A stretch of DNA of 64,000 nt from Agrobacterium tumefaciens (GTDB lineage Bacteria; Pseudomonadota; Alphaproteobacteria; Rhizobiales; Rhizobiaceae), in NCBI GenBank assembly GCA_025559845.1, contig CP048469.1, forward strand, positions 310,001 to 374,000, given 5' to 3'. Every line of letters starts with the position of its first letter. Position 1 is the first letter of the stretch. The notes below the pieces were generated by a model. That model saw nothing but the letters and a program-made list of their open reading frames with translations, searched no databases and was not told where the DNA came from. Both the position numbers and the translations under genes were made by a program. This document shows positions 35,752-44,662 of the stretch, one piece after another.

Positions 35752-37227
35752 TCAGTCGGCATCGTGCCAGGTGCGACCATCGCGCTCGATCAGCGCAATC
35801 GAACCGCTCGGACCCCACGTGCCTGCAGTGTAACCCTGCACGCCCTGACCGGTTTCTTCCCAGCTCTTGAGGATCGGGTCCACCCAGTCCCAGGCAGCTT
35901 CCACTTCGTCGCGGCGCATGAACAGCGTCTGGTTGGAGCGGATCGTGTCCATCAGCAGGCGCTCGTAAGCATCCGGGCTACGCACATTGAAAGCCTCGGC
36001 AAAGCTCATGTCCAGCGAAACCTGTCGCAGGCGCATGCCGCCCGGACCTGGGTCCTTGATGAGCAGGGACTGCTTCACGCCTTCGTCCGGCTGCAGGCGG
36101 ATGACGAGCTTGTTGGCTTCGATCTTTCCGGCTGCGTCGTCAAAGATCGAGTGCGGGATCTGCTTGAACGTGACAACAATCTCGGACACGCGCGTTGCAA
36201 GACGTTTTCCCGTGCGGATGTAGAAGGGAACGCCAGCCCAGCGCCAATTGGCGATCTCAGCCTTGATGGCGACAAAGGTTTCGGTGTTGGAAACGCCGCC
36301 TTCGAGTTCTTCCAGATAGCCACGGACGGGACCGCCGGCAGAAGCGCCAGCGCGGTACTGGCCGCGAACCGTCTGCTTTTCGACATTGCTTGCATCGATC
36401 GGTTTCAGCGAGCGAAGCACCTTGAGCTTTTCGTCACGAACAGCTTCCGCATCCATGGATGCCGGCGGCTCCATCGCGACAAGGCAAAGCAATTGCAGGA
36501 TGTGGTTCTGCACCATGTCGCGCAGCGCACCCGCCTTGTCGTAGTAACCGGCACGGCCTTCCAGACCCACGGCTTCCGCCACGGTGATCTGCACATGGTC
36601 GATATGCGCGGAATTCCAAAGCGGCTCGTAGAGCGCGTTGGCGAAACGCAGCGCCATCAGGTTCTGTACGGTTTCCTTGCCGAGATAGTGGTCGATACGG
36701 AAGATCTGCTCTTCCTTGAAAACGTGGCCGATGGTGTCGTTCAGTTCCTGCGCAGACGCAAGATCACGACCAATCGGCTTTTCAACCACGATGCGGGTGG
36801 ATTTGGTGATCAGCTTGTGTTCGCGGATCTTGTCGGCGATATCACCGAAGATGCCGGGTGCAACGGCGAGGTAAAAGGCGCGAACGCGTTCCTTGCCTTC
36901 GTCCAGCAGTTTTTTCAGCGTGTCCCAGCCATTATCGCCCTTGGCGTCGACCGGTACGTAGAAAATCCGCTCGATAAAACGGGCGACCTGTTCGTCGTCG
37001 TACTCTCCGGCCTTCAGGTGCTCCTTCAGCGCATCCTGCGCGAATTTTCGATATTCCTCATGGCTCATTACTGAGCGGGACGCACCAATAATGCGGGTCG
37101 GCTCGGTAAACTGACCTTCGATCTGGCGATGATAAAGGGCAGGAAGCAGCTTACGCTCTGCCAAATCGCCTGTGCCGCCGAACACGACACAATCAAAGGG
37201 GTCAACGGGAATGATCTGACTGCTCAT
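35752..37227 (-). CDS. zwf: Glucose-6-phosphate 1-dehydrogenase
   Basis: Zwf oxidises glucose-6-phosphate with NAD(P) and starts both the pentose phosphate and Entner-Doudoroff routes, the main sugar pathway in rhizobia. The 491-residue protein has the coenzyme loop FGGTGDLAERKLLPALY (usually GxSGDLA; here Thr replaces Ser), the substrate motif RIDHYLGKETVQNLMALRFAN and normal length. The ATG at 37227 (MSSQIIPVDPFD) is chosen because it follows a GAGAG stretch and gives the usual N-terminus; an upstream start would add 12 residues. It is first of zwf-pgl-edd. The promoter should lie in 37228-37365, where I see no clear operator. Confidence 0.97.
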   Translation of the reverse strand: MSSQIIPVDPFDCVVFGGTGDLAERKLLPALYHRQIEGQFTEPTRIIGASRSVMSHEEYRKFAQDALKEHLKAGEYDDEQVARFIERIFYVPVDAKGDNGWDTLKKLLDEGKERVRAFYLAVAPGIFGDIADKIREHKLITKSTRIVVEKPIGRDLASAQELNDTIGHVFKEEQIFRIDHYLGKETVQNLMALRFANALYEPLWNSAHIDHVQITVAEAVGLEGRAGYYDKAGALRDMVQNHILQLLCLVAMEPPASMDAEAVRDEKLKVLRSLKPIDASNVEKQTVRGQYRAGASAGGPVRGYLEELEGGVSNTETFVAIKAEIANWRWAGVPFYIRTGKRLATRVSEIVVTFKQIPHSIFDDAAGKIEANKLVIRLQPDEGVKQSLLIKDPGPGGMRLRQVSLDMSFAEAFNVRSPDAYERLLMDTIRSNQTLFMRRDEVEAAWDWVDPILKSWEETGQGVQGYTAGTWGPSGSIALIERDGRTWHDAD

Positions 37228-37365
37228 CTCGATTCTCTCGATCTTTAGGGTTGGGGGCATCAATAATCTAATCGATTTAAAAATGCCAGTCTCAGTGAAG
37301 CGAATTCTGAATTTTGATTTTTAGCCGGTGCCGCGCACGGCGCCCGGCATTCTGCAAAGTGGTTC

Positions 37366-38652
37366 CTAGAACCTGTCTCGAAGTGCAAACCACGACAGCG
37401 CAAGGAATAATAAGGGTGCTCTGAGCGAAACCCCACCCGGGAAAGGAGGCACTTTCAGCCGTGCGAACGGGGCAAGCAGATCCTGGCGTCCCAGAACCAT
37501 GTCGGCATAGAGTTTGCCGCAATAGTTTGCGAGCATGACACCGTGCCCCGAGTAACCGCCAATCGACATCACGCCAGGCATGACTTCGCGCACGAAAGGT
37601 TGCCTTGGCATGGTGATGCCGACAGAGCCTCCCCAGGAGTGGGTAATCTCAACATCTTTCAACGCCGGATAGATTTCTGCGATCTGCTTGCGGATATGCA
37701 CTGAAATATCGCGTGGTGTATCGGCCGTGTAAGCTTCGCGTCCGCCAAACAGCAGCCGATTGTCATTGGTCTTGCGGAAATAACGCACTACGAAACGGGA
37801 ATCCGCAACTGCTTCCCGGCCGGGAATGACATGCGGATGATTGTCGAGGGGGGCTGTCGCGCCGATGAATGAACGGATCGGCATGATGTGTGCGGCGGTA
37901 ACCGGCTCCAGGTTGCCGATATAGGCATTGGTGGCGATCAGAACGCGCTTTGCTGTCAACGTCCCGAAAGGTGTCTCGATGATGGTCTTGCCGCCCGATT
38001 GCCGAATGGATTTGGCAGGCGTCATTTCGAAAATATCGGCACCCGCTGATCTGGCGGCCTTGGCAAGTCCGACCAGTAGCTTCAAAGGGTGAATATGCCC
38101 GGTGCCGGTGTCGCGTGTGCCGCCGAAATAATGACTGGAACCGACACGTTCGCGCGCTTCCGCCTGCTCCATGAAAGAGATGTGCGGATAGTCGTAGCGT
38201 TCATTCATCGCCGCGACACTTTTGCGATAATCGTCTTCGTACGCCGCCTTATGCGCCACATTGAGTTGGCCCGGCAGATAATCGATGTCTATGCCATGAT
38301 CGCGGGCGAAATCGAGAACGTAATGTTTCGCGCCTTCGGCAATATCGAAAAGAAGCTTCGACTGTTCGAAGCCGACGATATCCTCAAGCTCATCCGGCCA
38401 GGATCGTTGGCCGCTGCCGAACTGCCCGCCGTTACGTCCCGACGCGCCGTCACCAAAGCGGTTTGCTTCGATCAGAACGACCGGGACCCCGTTAGCCGCG
38501 AGATTGCAGGCAGCTTGAAGGCCGGTATAGCCGCCACCGATAATGGCGACCTCCGTATCCCTGGGGCCGTCCATGGACGGATATTCCGGTCGCTCACCGA
38601 CAGTCGCCTGATACCAGGAGATGCCCGGTGCGATCGGGCTTTGCCATGCCAT
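37366..38652 (-). CDS. FAD-dependent amine oxidoreductase, PuuB/OrdL-like
   Basis: A 428-residue DAO-family flavoprotein. The FAD-binding dinucleotide motif is EVAIIGGGYTGLQAACNLA, with GASGRNGGQFGSGQRSW just after it, which is the form seen in gamma-glutamylputrescine oxidase (PuuB). Near the C-terminus MSIGGYSGHGVMLANYCGKL is also typical. It ends in a hydrophobic tail (PLLFLALSWFALRDRF). It lies 10 bp after a PuuA-like ligase on the same strand, so the pair may degrade putrescine through gamma-glutamylated intermediates; the exact amine is not shown by the sequence. Confidence 0.85.
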   Translation of the reverse strand: MAWQSPIAPGISWYQATVGERPEYPSMDGPRDTEVAIIGGGYTGLQAACNLAANGVPVVLIEANRFGDGASGRNGGQFGSGQRSWPDELEDIVGFEQSKLLFDIAEGAKHYVLDFARDHGIDIDYLPGQLNVAHKAAYEDDYRKSVAAMNERYDYPHISFMEQAEARERVGSSHYFGGTRDTGTGHIHPLKLLVGLAKAARSAGADIFEMTPAKSIRQSGGKTIIETPFGTLTAKRVLIATNAYIGNLEPVTAAHIMPIRSFIGATAPLDNHPHVIPGREAVADSRFVVRYFRKTNDNRLLFGGREAYTADTPRDISVHIRKQIAEIYPALKDVEITHSWGGSVGITMPRQPFVREVMPGVMSIGGYSGHGVMLANYCGKLYADMVLGRQDLLAPFARLKVPPFPGGVSLRAPLLFLALSWFALRDRF

Positions 38653-38662
38653 GTGAAAGTCC

Positions 38663-40099
38663 TCACACGTTGAGAAGCAGGAATTCCCGCTCCCACGGGC
38701 TGATGACCTGCATGAAGGTTTCGAATTCCCCCCGTTTCAGTCCGGCATATAGCCCGACGAATTCATGACCGAACACCCGGTCGAACTGCGGTTCGGCCTC
38801 GAGAAGTGCCACGGCTTCGAGAAGGCCGCGCGGCAGGTCGATGGAACCTTCATTCGCCGTTTCATAGGTCGGCTCGGTCGGCTCGATATTGTTCATGATG
38901 CCAAGCCAGCCGCACCCGAGCGATGCCGCAAGCGCAAGGTAGGGATTGGCATCGGAGCTGGGCAGACGGTTTTCCACGCGCCGTGCCTGCGGTCCGGAGA
39001 TCGGTACGCGGAAAGCCGTCGTGCGGTTGTCGTAACCCCAGGCATTGTTGACCGGGCAGGCCATGTCAGGCGTCAGACGTCGGTAAGAGTTCACATAAGG
39101 CGCCAGCATGACCAGCGCGTTCGGTACGTAACGCTGCATGCCGCCAACGAACGAGAAGAACTCCTTGGAGGCGCTGCCATCCTTGTTGGAGAAAATATTC
39201 CGGCCGCTGTCGATCTCGATGACCGACTGATGGATATGCATCGCCGAACCTGGCTGGCCCTGCATCGGCTTTGCCATGAAGGTAGCGTAGATACCGTGCT
39301 TCAGGGCAGCTTCACGGATCGTGCGCTTGAACAGGAACACCTGGTCGGCCAGTTCGATCGGATCACCGTGACGCAGGTTGATTTCAAGCTGAGCCGGTCC
39401 CTCCTCGTGGATCAGCGTATCGATCTCAAGTCCCTGCTTTTCGGAGAAGTGATAGATATCGTCGATCAGTTCGTCGAATTCGTTGATGCCGGCGATCGAA
39501 TAGCTTTGACCGCCAACAATCGAGCGACCCGAGCGGCCTTTTGGCGGATGCAGCGGATAATCCGGGTCATCGTTCATGGCGACGAGGTAGAACTCGATTT
39601 CCGGGGCAACAACCGGCTTCCAGCCTTTCTCCTTGTAAAGAGAAAGGACGTTTTTCAGAACGTTGCGGGGCGTGTAGGGAACGGACGCGCCTTCGGCATC
39701 GACCACATCGCAGATCACCTGCGCCGTTGGATCGCTTTCCCACGGAACAACGGACAGCGTTGACAGATCGGGCACCAGCTTCAGGTCGCTGTCGCGCGGC
39801 TCATAACGGAAATTCGCCGTTTCGTCGGGATACTCACCGGAAATCGTATGGCGGTAGAGTGCCGAGGGCAGTGCAAGCGACGTGTCGCCGGTAAATTTCG
39901 CCGTCGGCATCATTTTGCCGCGCGGGACGCCGGCAAGGTCCGGCGTGATGCATTCGATGTCCTCGATGCCGCGGGCCCTCAGCCATTGGGAGGCTTCGCG
40001 CCAGGAGGAAACACCACGGGGGGAGGAAAGGTCGAGAGGGGGTGTCTTTGCCATGGTTGCCGGCTTTTTGGGGCGGAGCATGGTTTTCTTGGGGGGCAT
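38663..40099 (-). CDS. Glutamine synthetase family protein, PuuA-like
   Basis: A 478-residue glutamine-synthetase-fold ligase. Residues 60-200 carry the beta-grasp part (CITPDLAGVPRGKMMPTAKF) and the catalytic part follows, with APEIEFYLV, GPAQLEINLRHGDPIELADQ, GSAMHIHQSV and SYRRLTPDMACPVNNAWGYD. The sequence type is that of gamma-glutamylpolyamine synthetases, not of GlnA, and it precedes the PuuB-like oxidase by 10 bp. The N-terminus is ambiguous: ATG codons at 40099, 40081 and 40054 all lack a good ribosome binding site. Confidence 0.88.
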   Translation of the reverse strand: MPPKKTMLRPKKPATMAKTPPLDLSSPRGVSSWREASQWLRARGIEDIECITPDLAGVPRGKMMPTAKFTGDTSLALPSALYRHTISGEYPDETANFRYEPRDSDLKLVPDLSTLSVVPWESDPTAQVICDVVDAEGASVPYTPRNVLKNVLSLYKEKGWKPVVAPEIEFYLVAMNDDPDYPLHPPKGRSGRSIVGGQSYSIAGINEFDELIDDIYHFSEKQGLEIDTLIHEEGPAQLEINLRHGDPIELADQVFLFKRTIREAALKHGIYATFMAKPMQGQPGSAMHIHQSVIEIDSGRNIFSNKDGSASKEFFSFVGGMQRYVPNALVMLAPYVNSYRRLTPDMACPVNNAWGYDNRTTAFRVPISGPQARRVENRLPSSDANPYLALAASLGCGWLGIMNNIEPTEPTYETANEGSIDLPRGLLEAVALLEAEPQFDRVFGHEFVGLYAGLKRGEFETFMQVISPWEREFLLLNV

Positions 40100-40226
40100 G
40101 TATCACCGGGTCTCAGTTTCGACTGGCGGCATCATAACCAGAGTTTGGCAATTGGCGAGGGGGAAAGCGCCATTGACAAGAGCCCGCGGTTCGAAAAGAG
40201 GAAGGAGATGGAAGCGGGGATGATCG

Positions 40227-41408
40227 ATGGCCGAGAAATGTGATGTGCTGATTTTGGGTGCTGGTGCTGCCGGCATGATGTGCGCCATCCGTGCCGGACA
40301 GCGCGGTCGCTCGGTGATCGTTCTCGATCACGCCAAGGCGCCGGGCGAAAAAATCCGCATCTCTGGCGGCGGGCGTTGCAACTTCACCAATATTCACGCC
40401 GGCCCTAAAAATTATCTGTCGGCCAACCCGCATTTTGCCAAGTCGGCGCTCGCCCGCTACACGCCGAAGGATTTTATCGCTCTCGTCGAAAAACACGGCA
40501 TCGCCTGGCATGAAAAGACGCTTGGCCAGTTGTTTTGTGATGATAGTGCAAAGGACATCATCCGTATGCTGCTTGCTGAAATGCAGGCAGTGGGTGCAAA
40601 GCTTCGGTTGCAGACCGACATATCGGCAGTTACGCACGACGGGCATCGTTTTCGTGTAACAACATCGGCAGGCACGATCGAGACCGAAAGTCTTGTGGTC
40701 GCGACGGGTGGGAAATCGATCCCGAAAATGGGCGCCACCGGCTTTGCCTATCAGATCGCAGAACAGTTTGGTTTGCCGCTCATCGAACCTCGGCCTGGCC
40801 TTGTACCGCTGACGCTTGATCCGGCCCAGTTGGAAAAGCTTGCGCCTCTCTCCGGTGTTGCCGTTCCCGCCGAAGTATTTCATGGAAAGATCTCGTTCGT
40901 AGAGGCGTTGCTGTTCACTCATCGCGGCATCAGCGGGCCGTCGATCCTGCAAATATCGTCCTACTGGCGCGAGGGCGATACGATCCGGCTGAAGCTGGAG
41001 CCCGAAGTCGATATGCTGTCGCACCTGAAGGACGCGAAAAAAGCAAACGGACGCCAGTCTGCGCAAACCGCTCTTTCCGAGATATTGCCTAAACGGCTCG
41101 CCCAGCATGTCGTCGACAGGGCTGCGATGACAGGCAATCTCGCCGATATGTCCGACAAGGCGCTGGCCAAGCTGGCGGCGGAGGCGCAGGAGTGGCACAT
41201 CAAGCCTGCCGGCTCCGAGGGCTATCGAACCGCCGAGGTGACGCTTGGCGGCGTCGACACGACACATCTCGATTCCCGCACCATGGCAGCCAAATCCATA
41301 CCTGGCCTGTTTTTCATCGGCGAGTGCGTGGACGTGACCGGCTGGCTTGGTGGCTACAATTTCCAGTGGGCTTGGGCGTGCGGCCATGCGGCGGGCGAGG
41401 CTGCCTGA
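40227..41408 (+). CDS. NAD(P)/FAD-dependent oxidoreductase, YhiN/HI0933 family
   Basis: A 393-residue flavoprotein of the HI0933/YhiN family, whose function is unknown. It has the FAD motif DVLILGAGAAGMMCAIRAG, the family stretch KIRISGGGRCNFTN and the C-terminal FAD contact PGLFFIGECVDVTGWLGGYN. It is divergent from the PuuA-like gene (gap 40100-40226, no clear sites). GAAGGAGATGGAAGC lies upstream, about 15 bp before the ATG. It is followed by a CtrA-type box 33 bp after its stop. Confidence 0.92.
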   Translation: MAEKCDVLILGAGAAGMMCAIRAGQRGRSVIVLDHAKAPGEKIRISGGGRCNFTNIHAGPKNYLSANPHFAKSALARYTPKDFIALVEKHGIAWHEKTLGQLFCDDSAKDIIRMLLAEMQAVGAKLRLQTDISAVTHDGHRFRVTTSAGTIETESLVVATGGKSIPKMGATGFAYQIAEQFGLPLIEPRPGLVPLTLDPAQLEKLAPLSGVAVPAEVFHGKISFVEALLFTHRGISGPSILQISSYWREGDTIRLKLEPEVDMLSHLKDAKKANGRQSAQTALSEILPKRLAQHVVDRAAMTGNLADMSDKALAKLAAEAQEWHIKPAGSEGYRTAEVTLGGVDTTHLDSRTMAAKSIPGLFFIGECVDVTGWLGGYNFQWAWACGHAAGEAA

Positions 41409-41440
41409 AGTCAGCCACGTTAACCCGAAATTGGCTCCCT

Positions 41441-41455
41441 TTAACATTGTGTTAA
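41441..41455 (+). promoter_or_regulatory. Putative CtrA box before a small membrane ORF
   Basis: TTAACATTGTGTTAA is a perfect TTAA-N7-TTAA site and is itself a palindrome with 6-bp arms. It lies 33 bp after the flavoprotein gene and 95 bp before the ATG at 41550 on the + strand. A minus-strand transcript from it would run antisense into the flavoprotein gene, so the small + strand ORF is the more likely target. Confidence 0.5.
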
Positions 41456-41549
41456 CAGGCATGGAGTCATGCTGGCCGAATGCCAGCGAAGTCGGCCCAT
41501 GGTTGCCGTCTTGCACATGATGTCATGCTGGAAGCCTTCGGAAGAGGGC

Positions 41550-41720
41550 ATGGATCGGTTGAGTATTTCGTCAGGAAAACCGCGTATGAACAGATCCGCA
41601 AACCGCCGTCCCCGCGCTATTGCCCTTGCTAGAGTTGCCAGTGAGACCGCGCAGATAACTCTGCGTCTGACCATGATTACAGCCGGTGCTCTGACTGCTC
41701 TCGCCGCGCTTCTTTTCTAG
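41550..41720 (+). CDS. Possible 56-residue membrane protein
   Basis: A short ORF that may be real: the ATG at 41550 follows GGAAGAGG with 5 bp spacing, the N-terminal half is basic (MNRSANRRPRAIALARV) and the C-terminal end is a membrane helix (ITLRLTMITAGALTALAALL). A CtrA-type box lies 95 bp upstream. It overlaps, on the other strand, the tail of the ORF at 41571-41888; probably only one of the two is real over this stretch. I do not recognise the sequence. An open frame also reaches back to an ATG at 41469. Confidence 0.4.
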   Translation: MDRLSISSGKPRMNRSANRRPRAIALARVASETAQITLRLTMITAGALTALAALLF

Positions 41721-41888
41721 GTCTCGGCCTTTTGACCTTATCGTTTTGGCAATTGCCTTTAAAAACCGCCAGAGCCGCGACGCTTCCGCCATGTCGGCAT
41801 AGAATTTTTCTTCCTGTCTGATGGCTTCCCGCCGCGTGCGCGGTTGCTGGTTTTCGATGATCGCCAGAGCTGAATAAAACGCGTGCAT
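41571..41888 (-). CDS. Small unknown protein divergent from a LysR gene
   Basis: A 105-residue ORF whose ATG at 41888 has a strong AAGGAGG 8 bp upstream, better than most genes here. The first 62 residues are charged and helical (RREAIRQEEKFYADMAEASR; LWRFLKAIAKTIRSKGRDLE) and look like a real protein; the last 43 are Ser/Gly/Thr rich and lie opposite the + strand ORF at 41550-41720, so the true gene may be shorter through a sequence difference or the tail may be unstructured. It is divergent from the LysR-type regulator 87 bp away, which could control it. No family is recognised. Confidence 0.5.
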   Translation of the reverse strand: MHAFYSALAIIENQQPRTRREAIRQEEKFYADMAEASRLWRFLKAIAKTIRSKGRDLEKKRGESSQSTGCNHGQTQSYLRGLTGNSSKGNSAGTAVCGSVHTRFS

Positions 41889-41975
41889 ATCTCAATCCTC
41901 CTTGAGTTCGGAGGGCCATGATGCACGCCGTTTTTTGTTTTCTCTGCGCAAGATATTGCGCTATGTTTTTCACTG

Positions 41976-42848
41976 ATGAAAAACATCACTTGGGATTCCT
42001 ACCAGCTTTTTCTTGACGTGTCACGCAGCGGCGGCCTGACGGGTGCTGCGTCGCTGACGGGTCTCAGCCCCGCGACCGTCGGTCGGCGTATGGTTGAACT
42101 GGAAGAGCGTATCGGCAAGACACTCTTTCAAAGAAGCCAGACGGGATACACGTTGACGGTGGAGGGCAGGGCATTGTTCGACCGCCTTCAGGCGATGGAG
42201 AACGCCGCCAAAGAGGTGGAAGGCTGGCAGAAGTCTTCAGCCGGGTCATCGCTCGTGCGCATCGCTCTCGGAACATGGAACGCCTGGCTTTTGACGGCAA
42301 ACTTCGCTGCGATCTGTACCGAGCGGGACGATTTTCGCATTGATCTTTTTATCGCCGAGCAGAGGGCCGCGCTGGCGCACCGGGAGCACGACATCGGCAT
42401 CCGTGCGTTCGCGCCGGAGGAACGCAATCTTGCGGCGATCAGGACGGGAGACGTCGCTTATGCGCCTTATCGGCTGCGCAATGCCGCGACCTCGGTCGCT
42501 GACCGCTGGCTGGCGGTGTCCAGAGAGCAGGCAATCTCGGCTTACCTGCAATGGCCCCATGCCAACCGGTCTGATCGTCTGGTCGTGACCGTGAACCGAC
42601 CGACAGCCTTGTTGGATCTGGCGTTGTCTGGCGCCGGGGTCGCTATACTCCCCTGTTTCGTTGGGGATACGGATGCGCGGTTGATGCGCGAAGGTGGGGA
42701 GATCGAGGAACTGCGGCATTCGCAGTGGATCGTCATGAACAATGACGATCGCCACCGTCGCGATATACGGACGGTGGCGGACCGTATGACCCGTCTGATC
42801 AAGGGGCATTCGGATTTGTTTGCCGGGCGCAACAGTCGCCCGGCTTGA
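41976..42848 (+). CDS. LysR-family transcriptional regulator
   Basis: A 290-residue LysR-type regulator. The N-terminal winged helix-turn-helix spans residues 4-62 (DSYQLFLDVSRSGGLTGAAS; LSPATVGRRMVELEERIG). The rest is the substrate-binding effector domain, in which VAILPCFVGDTD is a normal element. The ligand is unknown. It is divergent from the small gene at 41571-41888 (gap 41889-41975), the usual arrangement of a LysR regulator and its target, and convergent with the small gene at 42863. Confidence 0.9.
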   Translation: MKNITWDSYQLFLDVSRSGGLTGAASLTGLSPATVGRRMVELEERIGKTLFQRSQTGYTLTVEGRALFDRLQAMENAAKEVEGWQKSSAGSSLVRIALGTWNAWLLTANFAAICTERDDFRIDLFIAEQRAALAHREHDIGIRAFAPEERNLAAIRTGDVAYAPYRLRNAATSVADRWLAVSREQAISAYLQWPHANRSDRLVVTVNRPTALLDLALSGAGVAILPCFVGDTDARLMREGGEIEELRHSQWIVMNNDDRHRRDIRTVADRMTRLIKGHSDLFAGRNSRPA

Positions 42849-42862
42849 GGTTGTGGGCTTTT

Positions 42863-43108
42863 TCAGGCCGCAGCGCTTCCCTGCGCAACGATGACAGGGA
42901 TCAGCAGATCGCCCCAGTTTCCTCCGCCGCCATGGTGGCGCGCCGAGCGAACCAGCTCGACGGAGACACCGGCTTCGACCGCTTTCATAACCGACTGGTT
43001 GAGCCGGTGCAGGTCGTTTGCCAGCATGCGGATCGCAGCCTGCTGGTCCTGGTTCATGGCAGAGGATTGTTCGTCTGCCCGTTCTCTAACTCTCGAAATC
43101 GAAGCCAT
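42863..43108 (-). CDS. Small unknown protein downstream of aceA
   Basis: An 81-residue soluble protein following aceA on the same strand after 29 bp, so probably co-transcribed. It is helical at first (SISRVRERADEQSSAMNQDQ; AIRMLANDLHRLNQSVMKAV) and ends with RSARHHGGGGNWGDLLIPVI, a His/Gly-rich turn followed by a hydrophobic stretch. The ATG at 43108 has GGAGG 6 bp upstream; an earlier start overlaps aceA. No family is recognised. The operon position suggests a link to acetate or fatty-acid growth, which is inference. Confidence 0.7.
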   Translation of the reverse strand: MASISRVRERADEQSSAMNQDQQAAIRMLANDLHRLNQSVMKAVEAGVSVELVRSARHHGGGGNWGDLLIPVIVAQGSAAA

Positions 43109-43137
43109 TTTTTCCTCCGTTAAGCTGGCTTTTTCAT

Positions 43138-44427
43138 TCATTCCGCAGCCGGGCGGAACTGGTCATGCTCGGTCGATTCTTTCATGGCGGTGGTCGAAGA
43201 CGTGCCGCCGGAGATCGCAAGCGATACGGCATCGAAGTAACCGGTGCCGACCTCTCGCTGATGTTTCGTCGCGGTGTAGCCGTTGGCTTCTGCCGCAAAT
43301 TCCGCTTCCTGAAGCTCGGAATAGGCCGACATCTGTCGATCCTTGTAGCCGCGCGCCAGCTCGAACATGCCGTAGTTCAACTGGTGGAAACCGGCAAGGG
43401 TGATGAACTGGAACTTGTAACCCATCGCCCCCAGTTCACGCTGGAACTTGGCAATTGTCGCGTCGTCGAGGTTCTTTTTCCAGTTGAACGACGGCGAGCA
43501 GTTGTAGGCGAGCTTCTTGCCCGGATGGACCTTGTGCACGCCTTCTGCGAATTTGCGCGCCTGCTCCAGATCCGGTTTCGATGTCTCGCACCAGATCAGA
43601 TCGCAATAGGGCGCATAGGCGACCGCACGTGCAATGCAGGGCTCAAGGCCGTTCTTCACCTGGTAAAAGCCCTCGACCGTGCGGCCGGCGTCATAGTCCA
43701 CGAACGGGCGGTCGCGCTCGTCGATATCTGACGTCAAAAGCTTGGCAGCTTCCGCATCCGTGCGCGCGATAACCAGGGTCGGCACGCCCATGACATCTGA
43801 GGCAAGACGTGCGGCCGTCAGGTTGCGGATATGCGCCGCCGTCGGGATCAGAACCTTGCCACCCAGATGGCCGCATTTCTTCTCGGATGCGAGCTGGTCC
43901 TCGTAGTGAACACCGGCGGCACCCGCTTCAATGAAAGCCTTCATGATCTCGAACGCATTGAGCGGTCCACCGAAACCGGCTTCGGCATCTGCAACGATCG
44001 GGGCAAACCAGGTGTCGACCGACAATCCCTTGCCTTCTGCCGTCTCGATCTGATCAGCACGCTGCAAGGTGCGATTGATGCGCTTGGCAAGCTCCGGTGC
44101 GGCATTGGCCGGGTAAAGCGACTGGTCGGGGTACATGGCCGACGCGGTGTTGGCGTCCGCGGCAACCTGCCATCCGGAGAGATAGATCGCCTTCAACCCG
44201 GCACGAACCATCTGCATGGCCTGATTGCCGGAAAGAGCACCGAGAGCGTTGACGAAATTTTCCTCATTGATGAGTTGCCACAGGCGGTTCGCACCCATTT
44301 CCGCCAGCGAGTGCCTGATGTTGACGGACCCACGAAGTCGCTCCACATCCGCTGTCGTGTAGCTGCGTTCAATGCCGTCATAACGACCCTGTGGTGCGCC
44401 TGGAACAAGTTTGTAAAAATCCGTCAT
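43138..44427 (-). CDS. aceA: Isocitrate lyase
   Basis: AceA splits isocitrate to glyoxylate and succinate, the first step of the glyoxylate bypass. The 429-residue protein has the catalytic loop [18 protein letters not shown] with the active Cys, and the metal/substrate motifs [15 protein letters not shown] and [13 protein letters not shown]. Length is normal. The ATG at 44427 is preceded by GGGAGAGAG; the open frame runs further back to 44739, but that part overlaps the divergent regulator and has no family similarity. The RamB/ScfR-type regulator is divergent and probably controls it. Confidence 0.98.
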   Translation of the reverse strand: MTDFYKLVPGAPQGRYDGIERSYTTADVERLRGSVNIRHSLAEMGANRLWQLINEENFVNALGALSGNQAMQMVRAGLKAIYLSGWQVAADANTASAMYPDQSLYPANAAPELAKRINRTLQRADQIETAEGKGLSVDTWFAPIVADAEAGFGGPLNAFEIMKAFIEAGAAGVHYEDQLASEKKCGHLGGKVLIPTAAHIRNLTAARLASDVMGVPTLVIARTDAEAAKLLTSDIDERDRPFVDYDAGRTVEGFYQVKNGLEPCIARAVAYAPYCDLIWCETSKPDLEQARKFAEGVHKVHPGKKLAYNCSPSFNWKKNLDDATIAKFQRELGAMGYKFQFITLAGFHQLNYGMFELARGYKDRQMSAYSELQEAEFAAEANGYTATKHQREVGTGYFDAVSLAISGGTSSTTAMKESTEHDQFRPAAE

Positions 44428-44595
44428 ACTTCTCTCTCCCTGTGAATGCCTGTTTGGAAAGGCGCCTTTTCCACTCCGTCTGAAGCGCTTTTCTGTGTGA
44501 CTACATTTACATTCTCGGGATTGATGACGCCAGAATAAACATAAAAACAGTGACTTGAAAGAGGTTATCCTGTAGTATGTATGACAGGGTGGAAC

Positions 44596-44654
44596 TGTAA
44601 ATTTGTAAATATTGTAAAAGTCTGGGCTCTCTAAAATTGTAACAGGTTTGTAAA
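44596..44654 (+). promoter_or_regulatory. TGTAAA repeat cluster between aceA and its likely regulator
   Basis: TGTAAA occurs at 44596, 44604, 44613 and 44649, and TGTAAC at 44638, all in the same orientation in 59 bp, just before the GTG of the regulator at 44663. RamB of Corynebacterium and Mycobacterium binds TTTGCAAA-like sites, and TTTGTAAA here differs by one base. These are probable autoregulatory sites. The remaining gap 44428-44595 contains the aceA promoter without a clear consensus. Confidence 0.5.
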
Positions 44655-44662
44655 GGTGAGGC

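Noticed and set aside
41469..41549. Longer N-terminus of the small membrane ORF from ATG 41469
   Set aside because: No ribosome binding site there, while ATG 41550 has GGAAGAGG; the extra residues include Cys/Trp-rich sequence unlike the rest.
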